Position numbers and translations under genes: made by a program. The notes beneath the pieces are model-generated. The model saw only the letters and a list, made by a program, of their open reading frames with translations, was not told the DNA's origin and searched no databases. Below are positions 34,068 to 43,680 of a stretch of DNA of 46,979 bases, one piece after another. The stretch is from an uncultured Muribaculaceae bacterium (GTDB taxonomy: Bacteria; Bacteroidota; Bacteroidia; Bacteroidales; Muribaculaceae), in assembly GCA_947179295.1 (NCBI GenBank), contig CAMXAZ010000018.1, positions 1 to 46,979 of the forward strand, given 5' to 3'. The first letter of the stretch is position 1. Every line of letters starts with the position of its first letter.

Positions 34068-35117
34068 ATGCAGATCGACAGACATATAATATCTGAAAAT
34101 GCCACTCTGTCAGAGGCTCTGCGTATGCTCAACGACCTTTCAGGCGGAGTGATGACTCTGATTGCGGTAAATGGCGAAAACCGTATGACCGGCACTCTGA
34201 CCGACGGAGACGTGCGCCGGGCTTTGCTTGCAGGCATCGGACTTGATGCCCCGGTGGCATCCGCCATGTTCCGTCGCTTTCATGCTCTGAAGGAAGACAG
34301 CATAGATCCGGCAGAGGTCCGCGAAATCCGCCGTCGGGGCATAAGACTGATCCCGGTGCTTGACAGTGAGGGCCGGGTGGTCAGAATGATTGACACCTGT
34401 CTGACCCGGACTGTGCTTCCGGTGCGCGCTGTGCTGATGGCCGGAGGCAAGGGCGAACGCCTGCGCCCTATGACTCTGACAACTCCGAAACCGCTTCTCG
34501 AAATCGGAGGCAAGGCAATCATCGACTACAATATCGAGGCTCTTGCCGCAGTCGGTGTGAATGACATCAGCGTGACGGTCAACTATCTTGCCGAACAGCT
34601 TGAAGAACACTTCGCCGATCCGGTAGCCGGTGTCAGTGTGAAATGCGTCAGAGAGACAAAGGCGCTTGGCACCATCGGCTCCGTGGCGCTTGTCGATCTG
34701 CCGGAAGAGGGTGAGACGATAGTGATGAACTCGGATCTGCTGACCACCGTGTCATTCGAGGATCTGTATCTCCGCCACACCTCCGAGCAGGCCGATGTCA
34801 CGATTGCAGTCGTGTCATACAACGTCACTGTCCCCTATGCCATTCTTGCCACCGAAGGCGAGCGGGTACTGAGTCTGGAGGAGAAACCTTCATACAGCTA
34901 TTACGCCAACGCCGGCATATATATATTCTCCAACCGCCTGCTCCGGCGTCTTGACCGTGAAAGCCGCATGGATGCCCCCGATCTCATCGAGCAGGCCATT
35001 GCCGAAGGTCTGAAAGTGACCTATTATCCTATCAACGGCACCTGGATCGACATCGGCTCTCCGGCCGATTTCGCCCACGCCCGCGAACTGATGGCCCATG
35101 TCCGTCAGACACGTTAA
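34068..35117 (+). CDS. CBS-domain sugar-phosphate nucleotidyltransferase (PtmE-like)
   Basis: A protein of 349 residues from ATG 34068; an upstream TTG at 34059 is less likely. The N-terminal CBS pair (about 1-118) is fused to a sugar-1-phosphate nucleotidyltransferase domain with LMAGGKGERLRPMTLTTPKPLLEIGGK (in parts: LMAGGKGERLRPMT, TPKPLLEIGG; about 122-148). VMNSDLLT is the metal-binding segment. The same fusion is known from PtmE, which makes GDP-glucosamine for legionaminic-acid synthesis in Campylobacter. That parallel and the neighbours suggest a GDP-linked route, but NDP specificity is inferred. Confidence 0.88.
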   Translation: MQIDRHIISENATLSEALRMLNDLSGGVMTLIAVNGENRMTGTLTDGDVRRALLAGIGLDAPVASAMFRRFHALKEDSIDPAEVREIRRRGIRLIPVLDSEGRVVRMIDTCLTRTVLPVRAVLMAGGKGERLRPMTLTTPKPLLEIGGKAIIDYNIEALAAVGVNDISVTVNYLAEQLEEHFADPVAGVSVKCVRETKALGTIGSVALVDLPEEGETIVMNSDLLTTVSFEDLYLRHTSEQADVTIAVVSYNVTVPYAILATEGERVLSLEEKPSYSYYANAGIYIFSNRLLRRLDRESRMDAPDLIEQAIAEGLKVTYYPINGTWIDIGSPADFAHARELMAHVRQTR

Positions 35118-35167
35118 ACGATATATCAGAAAGATTGTTAAGTAAATAAATAAAATATTCCATCGTC

Positions 35168-36355
35168 ATGGCTGATTCAAACTTCATAGACTATGTAAAA
35201 GTCCTCTGCCGATCAGGCAAGGGTGGCGCCGGTTCGCGTCATTTCTACCGAGCAAAATATGTTCCCAAAGGAGGTCCTGACGGGGGTGACGGCGGCCGTG
35301 GCGGTCATATAATACTCCGTGGCAACAGTCACATGTGGACCCTTCTGCCGCTCCGCTATCGCCGCCACATTTTTGCCGGCAACGGTCAGAGCGGTTCCGG
35401 TGGCCGCTCGTTTGGCAAGGACGGAGAGGACGTGATTGTCGACGTGCCCTGCGGAACTGTTGTTTTCGATGCCGAAACCGGCGAATTCCTCTGTGAGGTC
35501 ACTTCTGACGGCGAAGAGGTGAAGCTGCTTCGCGGCGGCCGCGGCGGTCTTGGCAACTGGCACTTCAAAAGCGCCACAAACCGCACTCCACGCTATGCGC
35601 AGCCTGGAGAACCGGCCATAGAGAAGAGCATTATCCTTGAGCTGAAACTTCTTGCCGATGTGGGTCTTGTCGGTTTCCCTAATGCCGGAAAATCGACCCT
35701 GCTGTCATCCATCTCCGCTGCCCGTCCCAAGATTGCCGACTATCCGTTCACCACTATGGAGCCCCAGTTGGGCATAGTGTCCTATCGTGGCGACAGTTCG
35801 TTTGTGATGGCCGATATCCCCGGTATCATCGAAGGCGCGAGCGAGGGCAAGGGCCTTGGACTGCGTTTCCTGCGCCACATAGAGCGCAACGCCGTGCTTC
35901 TCTTCATGGTTCCGGCCGATGCTGACGACATAAAGGCGCAATACGATATCCTTGTCGGTGAGCTCGAACGGTTCAACCCCCAGCTGTCAGACAAGCCACG
36001 AGTGCTTGCCGTGTCAAAGAGCGACATGCTTGATGAGGAACTCATGGCTGAGATTGAGGCTACCCTGCCTGAAGGTGTGCCCCACATCTTCATTTCCGCA
36101 GTTACCGGCATGGGCCTCACGGAGCTGAAAGATATGCTCTGGCGCGAGATTACTGACGAGCGCAACCGCATAGACACGGCGCCGATCACACATCGGCCGC
36201 TTGACGGACATCACCGCGTGCGTGAGGAAGATGAATTCATCTTCGAAAACGTACCCGCTCCGGCTGATGACGAAGAGGAATTCATTGACGACGAGGATTT
36301 CGAGGGCGAGGACTACGGCTATGAGATGCTCGACGAAGATGACTATGATGTCTGA
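35168..36355 (+). CDS. obgE: GTPase ObgE/CgtA
   Basis: A 395-residue Obg GTPase involved in 50S assembly and stress control. The glycine-rich Obg fold fills residues 1-158 ([20 protein letters not shown]). G1 is GFPNAGKST (about 167-175), G3 DIPG, G4 SKSD. The C-terminus is a strongly acidic tail ([17 protein letters not shown]), longer than in many homologues. It follows the nonulosonate genes by 50 bases and precedes the YraN gene. Confidence 0.96.
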   Translation: MADSNFIDYVKVLCRSGKGGAGSRHFYRAKYVPKGGPDGGDGGRGGHIILRGNSHMWTLLPLRYRRHIFAGNGQSGSGGRSFGKDGEDVIVDVPCGTVVFDAETGEFLCEVTSDGEEVKLLRGGRGGLGNWHFKSATNRTPRYAQPGEPAIEKSIILELKLLADVGLVGFPNAGKSTLLSSISAARPKIADYPFTTMEPQLGIVSYRGDSSFVMADIPGIIEGASEGKGLGLRFLRHIERNAVLLFMVPADADDIKAQYDILVGELERFNPQLSDKPRVLAVSKSDMLDEELMAEIEATLPEGVPHIFISAVTGMGLTELKDMLWREITDERNRIDTAPITHRPLDGHHRVREEDEFIFENVPAPADDEEEFIDDEDFEGEDYGYEMLDEDDYDV

Positions 36356-36379
36356 TCTTTCCAATCTTGACTGAAACCG

Positions 36380-36748
36380 GTGGCCGGGCATAATGAATTA
36401 GGCAGATGGGGCGAGGAGATAGCGCGTGAGCTGCTTCTCACCCAAGGCTATGCCATATGTGGCGAGAACATTCGTATCAGCGGCGTGGAGATTGACTTCA
36501 TCGCCACGAAAGACGATGTGATCTGCTTTGTCGAGGTCAAGACCCGGTCGACTGATTTTGTGGACCCGGTCGAAGCCATTGACCGGCGTAAACGCAGCCG
36601 CCTTGTCAAAGCCGCCGATTCCTATATGCGTCAGTATGAGATTCCTCTCGAACCGCGTTTTGACATAGTCATCATCATCGGATCGCCGGAGTCATATACA
36701 ATCGAGCATATACCTGACGCCTTTCTCCCCTCGCTCAACAACCGTTGA
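36380..36748 (+). CDS. YraN/UPF0102 family nuclease-fold protein
   Basis: A 122-residue YraN-family protein with a restriction-endonuclease-like fold. It begins with GTG (36380): AGHNELGRWGEEIARELL is the typical N-terminus. The PD-(D/E)XK-like core is EIDFIATKDDVICFVEVKTR (about 36-55, D-..-EVK). Function is unsettled; a role in DNA processing is often suggested. It lies 24 bases after obgE and is probably co-transcribed. Confidence 0.92.
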   Translation: MAGHNELGRWGEEIARELLLTQGYAICGENIRISGVEIDFIATKDDVICFVEVKTRSTDFVDPVEAIDRRKRSRLVKAADSYMRQYEIPLEPRFDIVIIIGSPESYTIEHIPDAFLPSLNNR

Positions 36749-36921
36749 ACAGGCTTTTTGAAACTTTTTTTGTGTGTCTCCGCATTATCGCACTAAATCG
36801 GTTTGCAGAGGCACTATTTTTGTGTCAGGTTTTTTCATAGCAAAGTATTCAAACACACTCTCAAAAAAAGTTTTTATGGCGACAACGGTTTTAAAAGCAT
36901 TATTTCACGGCATCAGACACA

Positions 36922-36983
36922 GTAAAAAGACAACGGTATCGGGTTCGGGCGCAATCTGCGGTCCCTGAGTCCGATACCGGTTG
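36922..36983 (-). terminator. Terminator of the hut operon
   Basis: CGGTATCGG (36934-36942) pairs with CCGATACCG (36971-36979). On the minus strand the stem is followed by TTGTCTTTTTAC, placing a T-run after the hutI message. The rest of 36749-37019 has an A/T-rich inverted repeat (AAACTTTTTTT near 36762 and AAAAAAAGTTT near 36864) and no confident gene. Confidence 0.65.
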
Positions 36984-37019
36984 AAAATTCAGGATTCAAT
37001 ATCTGTGCGGTCCGCTTTG

Positions 37020-38258
37020 TCAGGCTTCGACCTCGCGGCCTTTGAGCCACACGCGGCTTATGAGCGGAGTGGCGTAGGCATAGGGATAGAAGTCGAGCGA
37101 CGACATCGGCTTTGTGAGATAGAAACTGGCAATCTTGCCGGGGGCAATCGAGCCGTAGTCGCGGCTTTCGTTCATGGCGTAGGCTCCGTTGATGGTAGTG
37201 GCGTTTATGGCCTCGGCCGGAGTCATTTTCATTTTGATGCATCCGAGCGACATGACCATGCGCATATTGCCTGACGGCGACGAGCCTGGATTGTAGTCAG
37301 AGGCAAGAGCAACGATGGCTCCGCTGTCAATGGCTTTGCGGGCCGGACCATAAGGCATTCCGAGGAAGAAAGAGGCTCCGGGGAGCATCGTTGCTACGGT
37401 CTGATTGGCAGCAAGAATTTCGATTTCCTCTTCTCCGATACGTTCGAGGTGGTCGACAGACAGAGCCTTGTGGGCCACTCCCACCTGCACTCCGCCTGAG
37501 ACGGCGAGTTCATTGGCATGGATCTTCGGGCGCAGGCCGTAGCGGGCTCCTGCTTCAAGGATGCGGTCGGTCTCTTCGACAGTGAAGAATCCGGTGTCGC
37601 AGAAAACGTCTACAAAGTCGGCCAGACCTTCGGCAGCCACTGCGGGAATCATCTCCTTGCAGACAAGATCCACATACTCGCCCTGGCGTCCCGAATAGGC
37701 ACGTCCTACGGCATGGGCGCCAAGGAACGTCGCCTTTACCTTCAGCGGTGTGCTTTCGGCAATGCGCTTTATGACGCGGAGCATTTTCATCTCGTCGGCG
37801 GTGGTCAGGCCGTAGCCGCTTTTGATTTCCACGCATCCGGTGCCCATTGCCATGATCTCGCGCACTCGTGTCATAGCCTGGCGGTAGAGTTCCTTTTCCG
37901 GAGTCTCATGGAGCAGATCGGCGGAGTTGAGTATGCCCCCTCCGCGTTTTGCGATCTCCTCATAGCTCAGACCGTTGATCTTGTCAATAAACTCGCGTTC
38001 ACGACTGCCGGCATAGACTATATGGGTGTGGGAGTCGCAGAACGCAGGGAAGATGTATCCGCCCTTGGCGTCGATACACAGCTCTCCCGGTTCTGCATCA
38101 GGACATGAATCCATTGACCCGAAAGCGCTGAAGCGGTCTTTCTCGGTGCGGAGCCAGGCGTTTTCGATCAGACCGAGAGTATTCATCTCTTTTCCGCGGA
38201 GGAAAAGGGTGTCCCCACCGTCAGTACCGATGAGGACTCCGATATTGGTGATCAGCAT
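37020..38258 (-). CDS. hutI: Imidazolonepropionase
   Basis: A 412-residue amidohydrolase that opens imidazolone-5-propionate to N-formimino-L-glutamate, the third step of histidine breakdown. The metal motif HTHIVYAGSRE is at about 78-88. KSGYGL and the IHANELAVSGG and ALASDYNPGSSP segments (third His, catalytic Asp region) are all typical of HutI. It is the last gene of the operon, 8 bases after hutH. Confidence 0.96.
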   Translation of the reverse strand: MLITNIGVLIGTDGGDTLFLRGKEMNTLGLIENAWLRTEKDRFSAFGSMDSCPDAEPGELCIDAKGGYIFPAFCDSHTHIVYAGSREREFIDKINGLSYEEIAKRGGGILNSADLLHETPEKELYRQAMTRVREIMAMGTGCVEIKSGYGLTTADEMKMLRVIKRIAESTPLKVKATFLGAHAVGRAYSGRQGEYVDLVCKEMIPAVAAEGLADFVDVFCDTGFFTVEETDRILEAGARYGLRPKIHANELAVSGGVQVGVAHKALSVDHLERIGEEEIEILAANQTVATMLPGASFFLGMPYGPARKAIDSGAIVALASDYNPGSSPSGNMRMVMSLGCIKMKMTPAEAINATTINGAYAMNESRDYGSIAPGKIASFYLTKPMSSLDFYPYAYATPLISRVWLKGREVEA

Positions 38259-38266
38259 TGTGGAAA

Positions 38267-39748
38267 TCAGGGATTGGTGCGTAGGAATTCAACGGATGCA
38301 GCGATGTAGGGCGACATGACGGTGTCATTGTCAATGAACGGCACGACTTTGCGGTATTCCTTGTGCCAGGCTTCGAGTTCCGGCGATGACTTGAGCGGGC
38401 GCCGCAGGTCAAGAGCCTGTGCGGCGTTGAAAAGTTCGATGGCAAGCACGCGCTCGGTGTTGTCGACCACACGGCAGAGTTTGGTTGCCGAGTTTCCGCC
38501 CATAGAGACGTGGTCTTCCTGCCCCTGCGACGATGGGATCGAGTCGCAGCTCGTGGGCCAGCAGTAGCCTTTTGACTGGTTGACGATCGAGGCGGCTGCA
38601 TACTGCGGAATCATGAATCCGCTGTTGAGGCCGGGATTGGCCACAAGGAATGGCGGCAGGTTGCGGGCACCGGAGATCAGACGGTAGATGCGGCGCTCGG
38701 AGATGCTGCCGAGTTCGGCTATGGCAAGGGCGAGATAGTCCATCGGCAGGGCTATTGGTTCGCCGTGGAAATTTCCGGCAGAGACTATGATGTCTTCTTC
38801 GGGGAAGATGGTGGGATTGTCAGTCGGAGAGTTGATCTCGGTCTCGATCACGTTGCCTGCATAGGCGAGAGCGTCTTTGACGGCTCCGTGGACCTGGGGC
38901 ATGCAGCGGAAAGAATAGGGGTCCTGCACATGCTTTTTGGGCTGGCTGATGAGTTCGCTGCCTTCGAGATGGCTGCGCACGGCACGGGCGGTGGCAAGCT
39001 GGCCCGGATGAGGACGCACGGCGTTGACCGAATCGCCGAAAGGCTCGATGCGGCCGTCAAATGCGTCGAGTGACAACGCGCCGATCTTGTCAGCGAGCGC
39101 GCTCAGGCGGCGTGCGCGGAGAATGGCATGGACTGCGTGCGATGACATGAACTGGGTGCCGTTCAGAAGAGCGAGACCTTCTTTGGACACGAGTCTTACC
39201 GGCTGCCATCCTTTTTCAGCAAGCACTTCGGCAGCCTGGCGGATCTCACCTTTATATAATACTTCGCCGAGACCGAGAAGCGGCAGGCACATGTTGGCAA
39301 GTGGTGCGAGGTCGCCTGAGGCTCCTAACGAGCCGAGCTGATAGATGACCGGGAGGATGTCTTCATTGAAGAAGTCGACAAGGCGCTGCACTGTTGAGAG
39401 CTGTACGCCTGAATTGCCGAATGACAGAGACATGATCTTGGTGAGAAGCATGATCTTGACAATCTGCGGGTCGACTTTCTCGCCGCAGCCGCAGGCATGT
39501 GACTTCACCAGATTTTCCTGAAGCTTTGAAAGGTCCTGGCTGTCAATGGATATGTTGCAGAGTGAGCCGAAGCCGGTGGTGATGCCGTAGATCGGATGGT
39601 CACATTCGCTGATTTTGTCATCGAGATATTGACGGCAGCGGGTTATGCGGCTTACGGCCTCGTCGCTGAGCGCTATTTTCAGATTGTTTTCGATTATTTC
39701 GCCTACGCGCTGGATGGTGAGGCGTTCGGGGCTGATATAATGGATCAT
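38267..39748 (-). CDS. hutH: Histidine ammonia-lyase
   Basis: A 493-residue histidase that deaminates L-histidine to trans-urocanate. The residues that cyclise into the MIO cofactor are A143-S144-G145 in GSLGASGDLAPL. The active-site tyrosine region YGITTGFG is at 54-61, and the C-terminal QEDHVSMG motif is present. Length is normal. It is co-transcribed with hutU (33 bases upstream) and hutI (8 bases downstream). Confidence 0.97.
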   Translation of the reverse strand: MIHYISPERLTIQRVGEIIENNLKIALSDEAVSRITRCRQYLDDKISECDHPIYGITTGFGSLCNISIDSQDLSKLQENLVKSHACGCGEKVDPQIVKIMLLTKIMSLSFGNSGVQLSTVQRLVDFFNEDILPVIYQLGSLGASGDLAPLANMCLPLLGLGEVLYKGEIRQAAEVLAEKGWQPVRLVSKEGLALLNGTQFMSSHAVHAILRARRLSALADKIGALSLDAFDGRIEPFGDSVNAVRPHPGQLATARAVRSHLEGSELISQPKKHVQDPYSFRCMPQVHGAVKDALAYAGNVIETEINSPTDNPTIFPEEDIIVSAGNFHGEPIALPMDYLALAIAELGSISERRIYRLISGARNLPPFLVANPGLNSGFMIPQYAAASIVNQSKGYCWPTSCDSIPSSQGQEDHVSMGGNSATKLCRVVDNTERVLAIELFNAAQALDLRRPLKSSPELEAWHKEYRKVVPFIDNDTVMSPYIAASVEFLRTNP

Positions 39749-39781
39749 GGATGAGTTGTAGATTTGGGTGGGTGGTGATTC

Positions 39782-41800
39782 TTAAAGTTCACTGAATGCC
39801 TGGGCTATGAGGCTGTCATCTGCGATGTTGGGGAGGGTTACTTTCAGCAGCGGGGTGCGTTCCATTTCGCGTTTGATTGCCGAGATAGCACCTTTGTTGC
39901 GGGCCCAGCTGCGGCGCGCTATGCCGTTGTTGACATCCCAGAGGAGCATCTCGTCAATGTGGCGGCGGGAGTCTTCCGAGCCGTCGATCACCATGCCGAA
40001 ACCTCCGTTGATCACCTCGCCCCAGCCTACACCGCCGCCGTTGTGGATCGAAACCCAGGTGGCTCCGCGGAATGAATCGCCGATGACGTTGTGGACCGCC
40101 ATGTCGGCGGTGAACTGTGATCCGTCATAGATATTTGAGGTCTCGCGGTAAGGAGAGTCGGTGCCTGACACGTCATGATGGTCGCGGCCAAGCACTATGG
40201 GGGCTGAGATTTCTCCGCGGGCTATCGCGTCATTGAATGCCTGGGCTATCTTGGTGCGGCCTTCCGAGTCAGCGTAGAGAATACGGGCCTGTGAACCGAC
40301 CACGAGTCTGTTTGGCCCGGCTTCGCGTATCCAGTGGATGTTGTCGCGGAGCTGGCCTTTGATCTCGTCAGGAGCATCTTTGAGTATCTCTTCGAGCACT
40401 TCGGCCGCAATGGCGTCGCTCTTGGCGAGGTCTTCGGGTTTGCCTGATGTGCAGACCCAGCGGAATGGTCCGAAGCCATAGTCGAAGAAGCTCGGCCCCA
40501 TGATGTCCTGAACATATGAGGGGTAGCGGAAGGTGCCGTCGGCTTTCATGATGTCGGCGCCGGCGCGCGACGATTCAAGCAGGAAGGCGTTGCCGTAGTC
40601 AAAGAAATACATGCCGTTTTCCGTCAGGCGGTTGATGGCGGCGACCTGTCTGCGCAATGATTCGCGGACTTTCGACTTGAATTCTTCAGGATTTTCAGCC
40701 ATCATGGTCTTGGCTTCCTCGAAGCTCAGACCGGCAGGGTAGTAGCCGCCGGCCCAGGGATTGTGGAGAGAGGTCTGGTCAGAACCGAGGTCAACTTTGA
40801 CTCCGTCAGCGGCGAGGCGCTCCCAAAGGTCTACCACATTGCCCTGATATGCGAGCGATACGGCCTCGCGGTTTTTGCGGGCTTTGGCGGTGCGCGCCAT
40901 GAGATCGTCAAGCGAGGTGTAGACTTCGTCCACCCAGCCCTGGCTGTGGCGGGTCTCTACGGCCTTGGGGTTGACTTCGGCTATGATGCTGACCACTCCG
41001 GCAATGTTGCCGGCCTTGGGCTGTGCGCCTGACATGCCGCCGAGTCCGGCAGATACGAAAAGCATGCCGCCGAGGTCGTGCTCGCCTTCTTTGAGACGTT
41101 TGCGCCCGGCGTTGAGCACTGTGATGGTGGTGCCGTGGACAATGCCCTGAGGTCCGATGTACATGTAGGAGCCGGCTGTCATCTGGCCGTATTGCGATAC
41201 GCCCATAGCGTTGAAGCGTTCCCAGTCATCGGGTTTGGAATAGTTGGGGATCACCATGCCGTTTGTGACGATCACACGCGGAGCGTCGGGGTGGGAGGGG
41301 AAAAGTCCGAGCGGATGACCGGAATACATCACCAGTGTCTGCGAGTCGGTCATCTCGGAGAGATATTTCATGGTGAGCAGATACTGAGCCCAGTTCTGGA
41401 ACACGGCGCCGTTGCCGCCGTAGGTGATCAGTTCATGGGGATGCTGCGCTACGCGCGGATCAAGGTTGTTCTGGATCATCATCATGATCGCCGCGGCCTG
41501 GCGTGAGCGGGCCGGATAATCTTCAATGGGGCGCGCATACATTTCATATGAAGGCCGGAAGCGGTACATGTAGATGCGTCCGTAGGTCTCAAGCTCTCCG
41601 GCGAATTCGCGGGCCAATTCGGCATGAAGATGCACGGGGAAGTAGCGGAGGGCGTTTTTTACTGCCAGCTGCTTTTCGGCCGGAGTGAGTATGTCTTTGC
41701 GTCGGGGAGCGTGGTTGACGCTCGTATCATATGGCTGTGCGGCAGGAAGGCTGTCGGGGATACCGGCGCCTACGGCAGCACGAAATTCTTCTTTAGTCAT
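39782..41800 (-). CDS. hutU: Urocanate hydratase (long form)
   Basis: A 672-residue urocanase that hydrates urocanate to imidazolonepropionate using tightly bound NAD+. The typical proteobacterial/Bacillus enzyme has about 555 residues; this one has about 100 extra, mostly N-terminal, like the animal and Bacteroidetes forms. NGAVFQNWAQYLLTMKYLS, SGHPLGLFPS and GMSGAQPKAGNIAG are family segments. The catalytic region with HHDVSGTDSPYRE is intact. It follows ftcD by 50 bases. Confidence 0.95.
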   Translation of the reverse strand: MTKEEFRAAVGAGIPDSLPAAQPYDTSVNHAPRRKDILTPAEKQLAVKNALRYFPVHLHAELAREFAGELETYGRIYMYRFRPSYEMYARPIEDYPARSRQAAAIMMMIQNNLDPRVAQHPHELITYGGNGAVFQNWAQYLLTMKYLSEMTDSQTLVMYSGHPLGLFPSHPDAPRVIVTNGMVIPNYSKPDDWERFNAMGVSQYGQMTAGSYMYIGPQGIVHGTTITVLNAGRKRLKEGEHDLGGMLFVSAGLGGMSGAQPKAGNIAGVVSIIAEVNPKAVETRHSQGWVDEVYTSLDDLMARTAKARKNREAVSLAYQGNVVDLWERLAADGVKVDLGSDQTSLHNPWAGGYYPAGLSFEEAKTMMAENPEEFKSKVRESLRRQVAAINRLTENGMYFFDYGNAFLLESSRAGADIMKADGTFRYPSYVQDIMGPSFFDYGFGPFRWVCTSGKPEDLAKSDAIAAEVLEEILKDAPDEIKGQLRDNIHWIREAGPNRLVVGSQARILYADSEGRTKIAQAFNDAIARGEISAPIVLGRDHHDVSGTDSPYRETSNIYDGSQFTADMAVHNVIGDSFRGATWVSIHNGGGVGWGEVINGGFGMVIDGSEDSRRHIDEMLLWDVNNGIARRSWARNKGAISAIKREMERTPLLKVTLPNIADDSLIAQAFSEL

Positions 41801-41850
41801 GTTGCTGTATGGGGGTGTATTGTTCGTGGTATTGTCTTTGCGGATAGGCG

Positions 41851-43557
41851 TCAGTCAGCCGAGAGCACATCATTGACAATCTCAAGCACTCTGGCCTCGG
41901 CTTCCATTGATTTTGCCGCTATTTCGGCAGCGCGGGCAGTGAGGCGGGCGGCTTCATCGCGGTTTTTGAGCGATGCGGCATTGATGCGGACATTGAGCTG
42001 TGCACCGAGTACAGCCGAACGCGCGGCGAGTGCGCCTACACCTGCATCGCTGACAGATGCGGGGTTGCCTGTGCGGGCCATTGATTCGAGAAGCGGGAAT
42101 GTCTCGGCTGCGGCTTCCATAGTCGACAGCGGAATGCGGGTGGCATAGAGAGTGGCTTCCTCGATTGCGGCTGCACGGGCTGCTTTTTCTTCATCGGTCG
42201 ACTTGGGCATCTTGAAGGCATCCATTATGCGGTTGAAAGCCTCGGTGTCTTCATTGACAAGATGCAGGAGCCGCTGCATGAGTTCCTGACCTTTGTCAGC
42301 CTGGTCGGAGAATTCTTTCCAGCGGTCGTCCCATCCGGCCTTGTGGCTTGAAAGGTTTGCCACCATAGTGCCGAGAGCTGCGGCAAGCGCGCCCATGTAT
42401 GCTGAAATTGAGCCTCCGCCGGGAGCGGGTGACTCTGATGCGGTTTCTTCGGCAAATCCGGTGCAAGTCAGATCGGTCAGTTTCTTTCCTTCGCCCTTGG
42501 GTGCGATGAGATATTCGATCACCTTTTCTTCGGGACGGAAGGGGCTGAGTTCGTCAAGGCCCATCGACTTGACGGCCATGCGTATGATCTCGCTTTCGGC
42601 AATGCCTGTGGAGCGCTGCTGCTTGTGGAGGAAGTAGCGTCCGGCTTCAATGAGAGTGCGTTTCGGCACGAGGCCCACGATTTCGGTGCCTGTCACTCGC
42701 AGACCGCGTTCGCCTGCCGCGCGGCAGACTTCGTCAAAGGCCACGTGGAGAGGAGTGGTCGAGATGTCGGTGATGTTCATTGACACCTGGGCTATGCCGT
42801 ATTCGTCAATGAACCATCCGATGGCTTTGGTGGCTTTCAGCGTTCCGGGCTGCATTATGGTGTTGCCGTTTTCGTCTTTCAGCGGTTTGCCGTTGGGCTT
42901 GCCGCCTTCGCGGACCGGACGGCCTTTTTCGCGGACATCGAATGCGATGGCGTTGGCGCGGCGGGTGGAGGTTGTGTTGAGGTTGAAGTTCACGGCAATG
43001 AGAAAGTCGCGGGCTCCGACGGTTGTGGCTCCTGTGCGGGCTGCTTTTTCGTCAAACGGACGGTCGCCGAAATCCGGACCTTTGCCGGGATGGTTCATCT
43101 TCTCAGGGAGCGCTTCATATTCGCCTGCGCGACACACTGCCAGATTGCGGCGTTCGGGGGTGAAGGCCGCGGCCTCATAGCAGTAGGTAGGTATTTCGAG
43201 TTCGTCGGCAATGCGCTTGGCGAGTTTGCGTGAAAGTTCGGCGCACTCTTCGAGGCTTATGCCTGAAATGGGGATGAGGGGGCAGACATCAGTCGCGCCC
43301 ATGCGCGGATGTGCACCGTGGTGGTTGCGCATGTCAATCAGTTCGGCAGCGCGTCTGACGCCTCTGAATGCGGCTTCAACCACGGCTTCCGGCTCTCCTA
43401 CGAAAGTGACTACCGTGCGGTTGGTGGCTTCTCCGGGATCTACATCAAGAAGGCTGATGCCTTTGACGCTCTCTATGGCATCGGTGATTGCCTTGATGAC
43501 GGTCTTGTCACGTCCCTCGCTGAAATTGGGGACACATTCGATAATTCGTGTTTCCAT
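41851..43557 (-). CDS. ftcD: Glutamate formimidoyltransferase / cyclodeaminase fusion
   Basis: A 568-residue bifunctional enzyme. The N-terminal domain (about 1-325; ECVPNFSEGRD, NHHGAHPRMGATDVCP) moves the formimino group from formiminoglutamate to tetrahydrofolate, yielding glutamate. The C-terminal domain (about 360-568; SPAPGGGSISAYMGALAAALG) is the cyclodeaminase that gives methenyl-THF and ammonia. The fusion is the animal arrangement, also common in Bacteroidetes. It is the first gene of the hut operon, so the last enzyme of the route is made first. A -7 box lies 52 bases upstream. Confidence 0.96.
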   Translation of the reverse strand: METRIIECVPNFSEGRDKTVIKAITDAIESVKGISLLDVDPGEATNRTVVTFVGEPEAVVEAAFRGVRRAAELIDMRNHHGAHPRMGATDVCPLIPISGISLEECAELSRKLAKRIADELEIPTYCYEAAAFTPERRNLAVCRAGEYEALPEKMNHPGKGPDFGDRPFDEKAARTGATTVGARDFLIAVNFNLNTTSTRRANAIAFDVREKGRPVREGGKPNGKPLKDENGNTIMQPGTLKATKAIGWFIDEYGIAQVSMNITDISTTPLHVAFDEVCRAAGERGLRVTGTEIVGLVPKRTLIEAGRYFLHKQQRSTGIAESEIIRMAVKSMGLDELSPFRPEEKVIEYLIAPKGEGKKLTDLTCTGFAEETASESPAPGGGSISAYMGALAAALGTMVANLSSHKAGWDDRWKEFSDQADKGQELMQRLLHLVNEDTEAFNRIMDAFKMPKSTDEEKAARAAAIEEATLYATRIPLSTMEAAAETFPLLESMARTGNPASVSDAGVGALAARSAVLGAQLNVRINAASLKNRDEAARLTARAAEIAAKSMEAEARVLEIVNDVLSAD

Positions 43558-43608
43558 GGAAATGGTTAAGTGTTTTGGTGGTTTTTAAGGTTGCGGGGAG
43601 GAGATGTG

Positions 43609-43616
43609 CAAATGTA
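43609..43616 (-). promoter_or_regulatory. -7 box of the hut operon
   Basis: The complement reads TACATTTG (TAnnTTTG), 52 bases before ftcD. The -33 region has no clear TTTG; this could mean activator dependence. The element at 43681-44002 begins 65 bases upstream. Confidence 0.5.
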
Positions 43617-43680
43617 GTGATTTAGTCAGAATATACCATAGAATAATATCCCAAAATTCGGCACCTGGACACTATATTTT

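Noticed and set aside
36876-36968. Considered as a histidine leader peptide for the hut operon
   Set aside because: It is on the opposite strand and downstream of hutI, has only two His codons, and hut is a degradative operon.
41078-41506. A plus-strand frame opposite hutU
   Set aside because: It is an antisense shadow; hutU is well supported on the minus strand.
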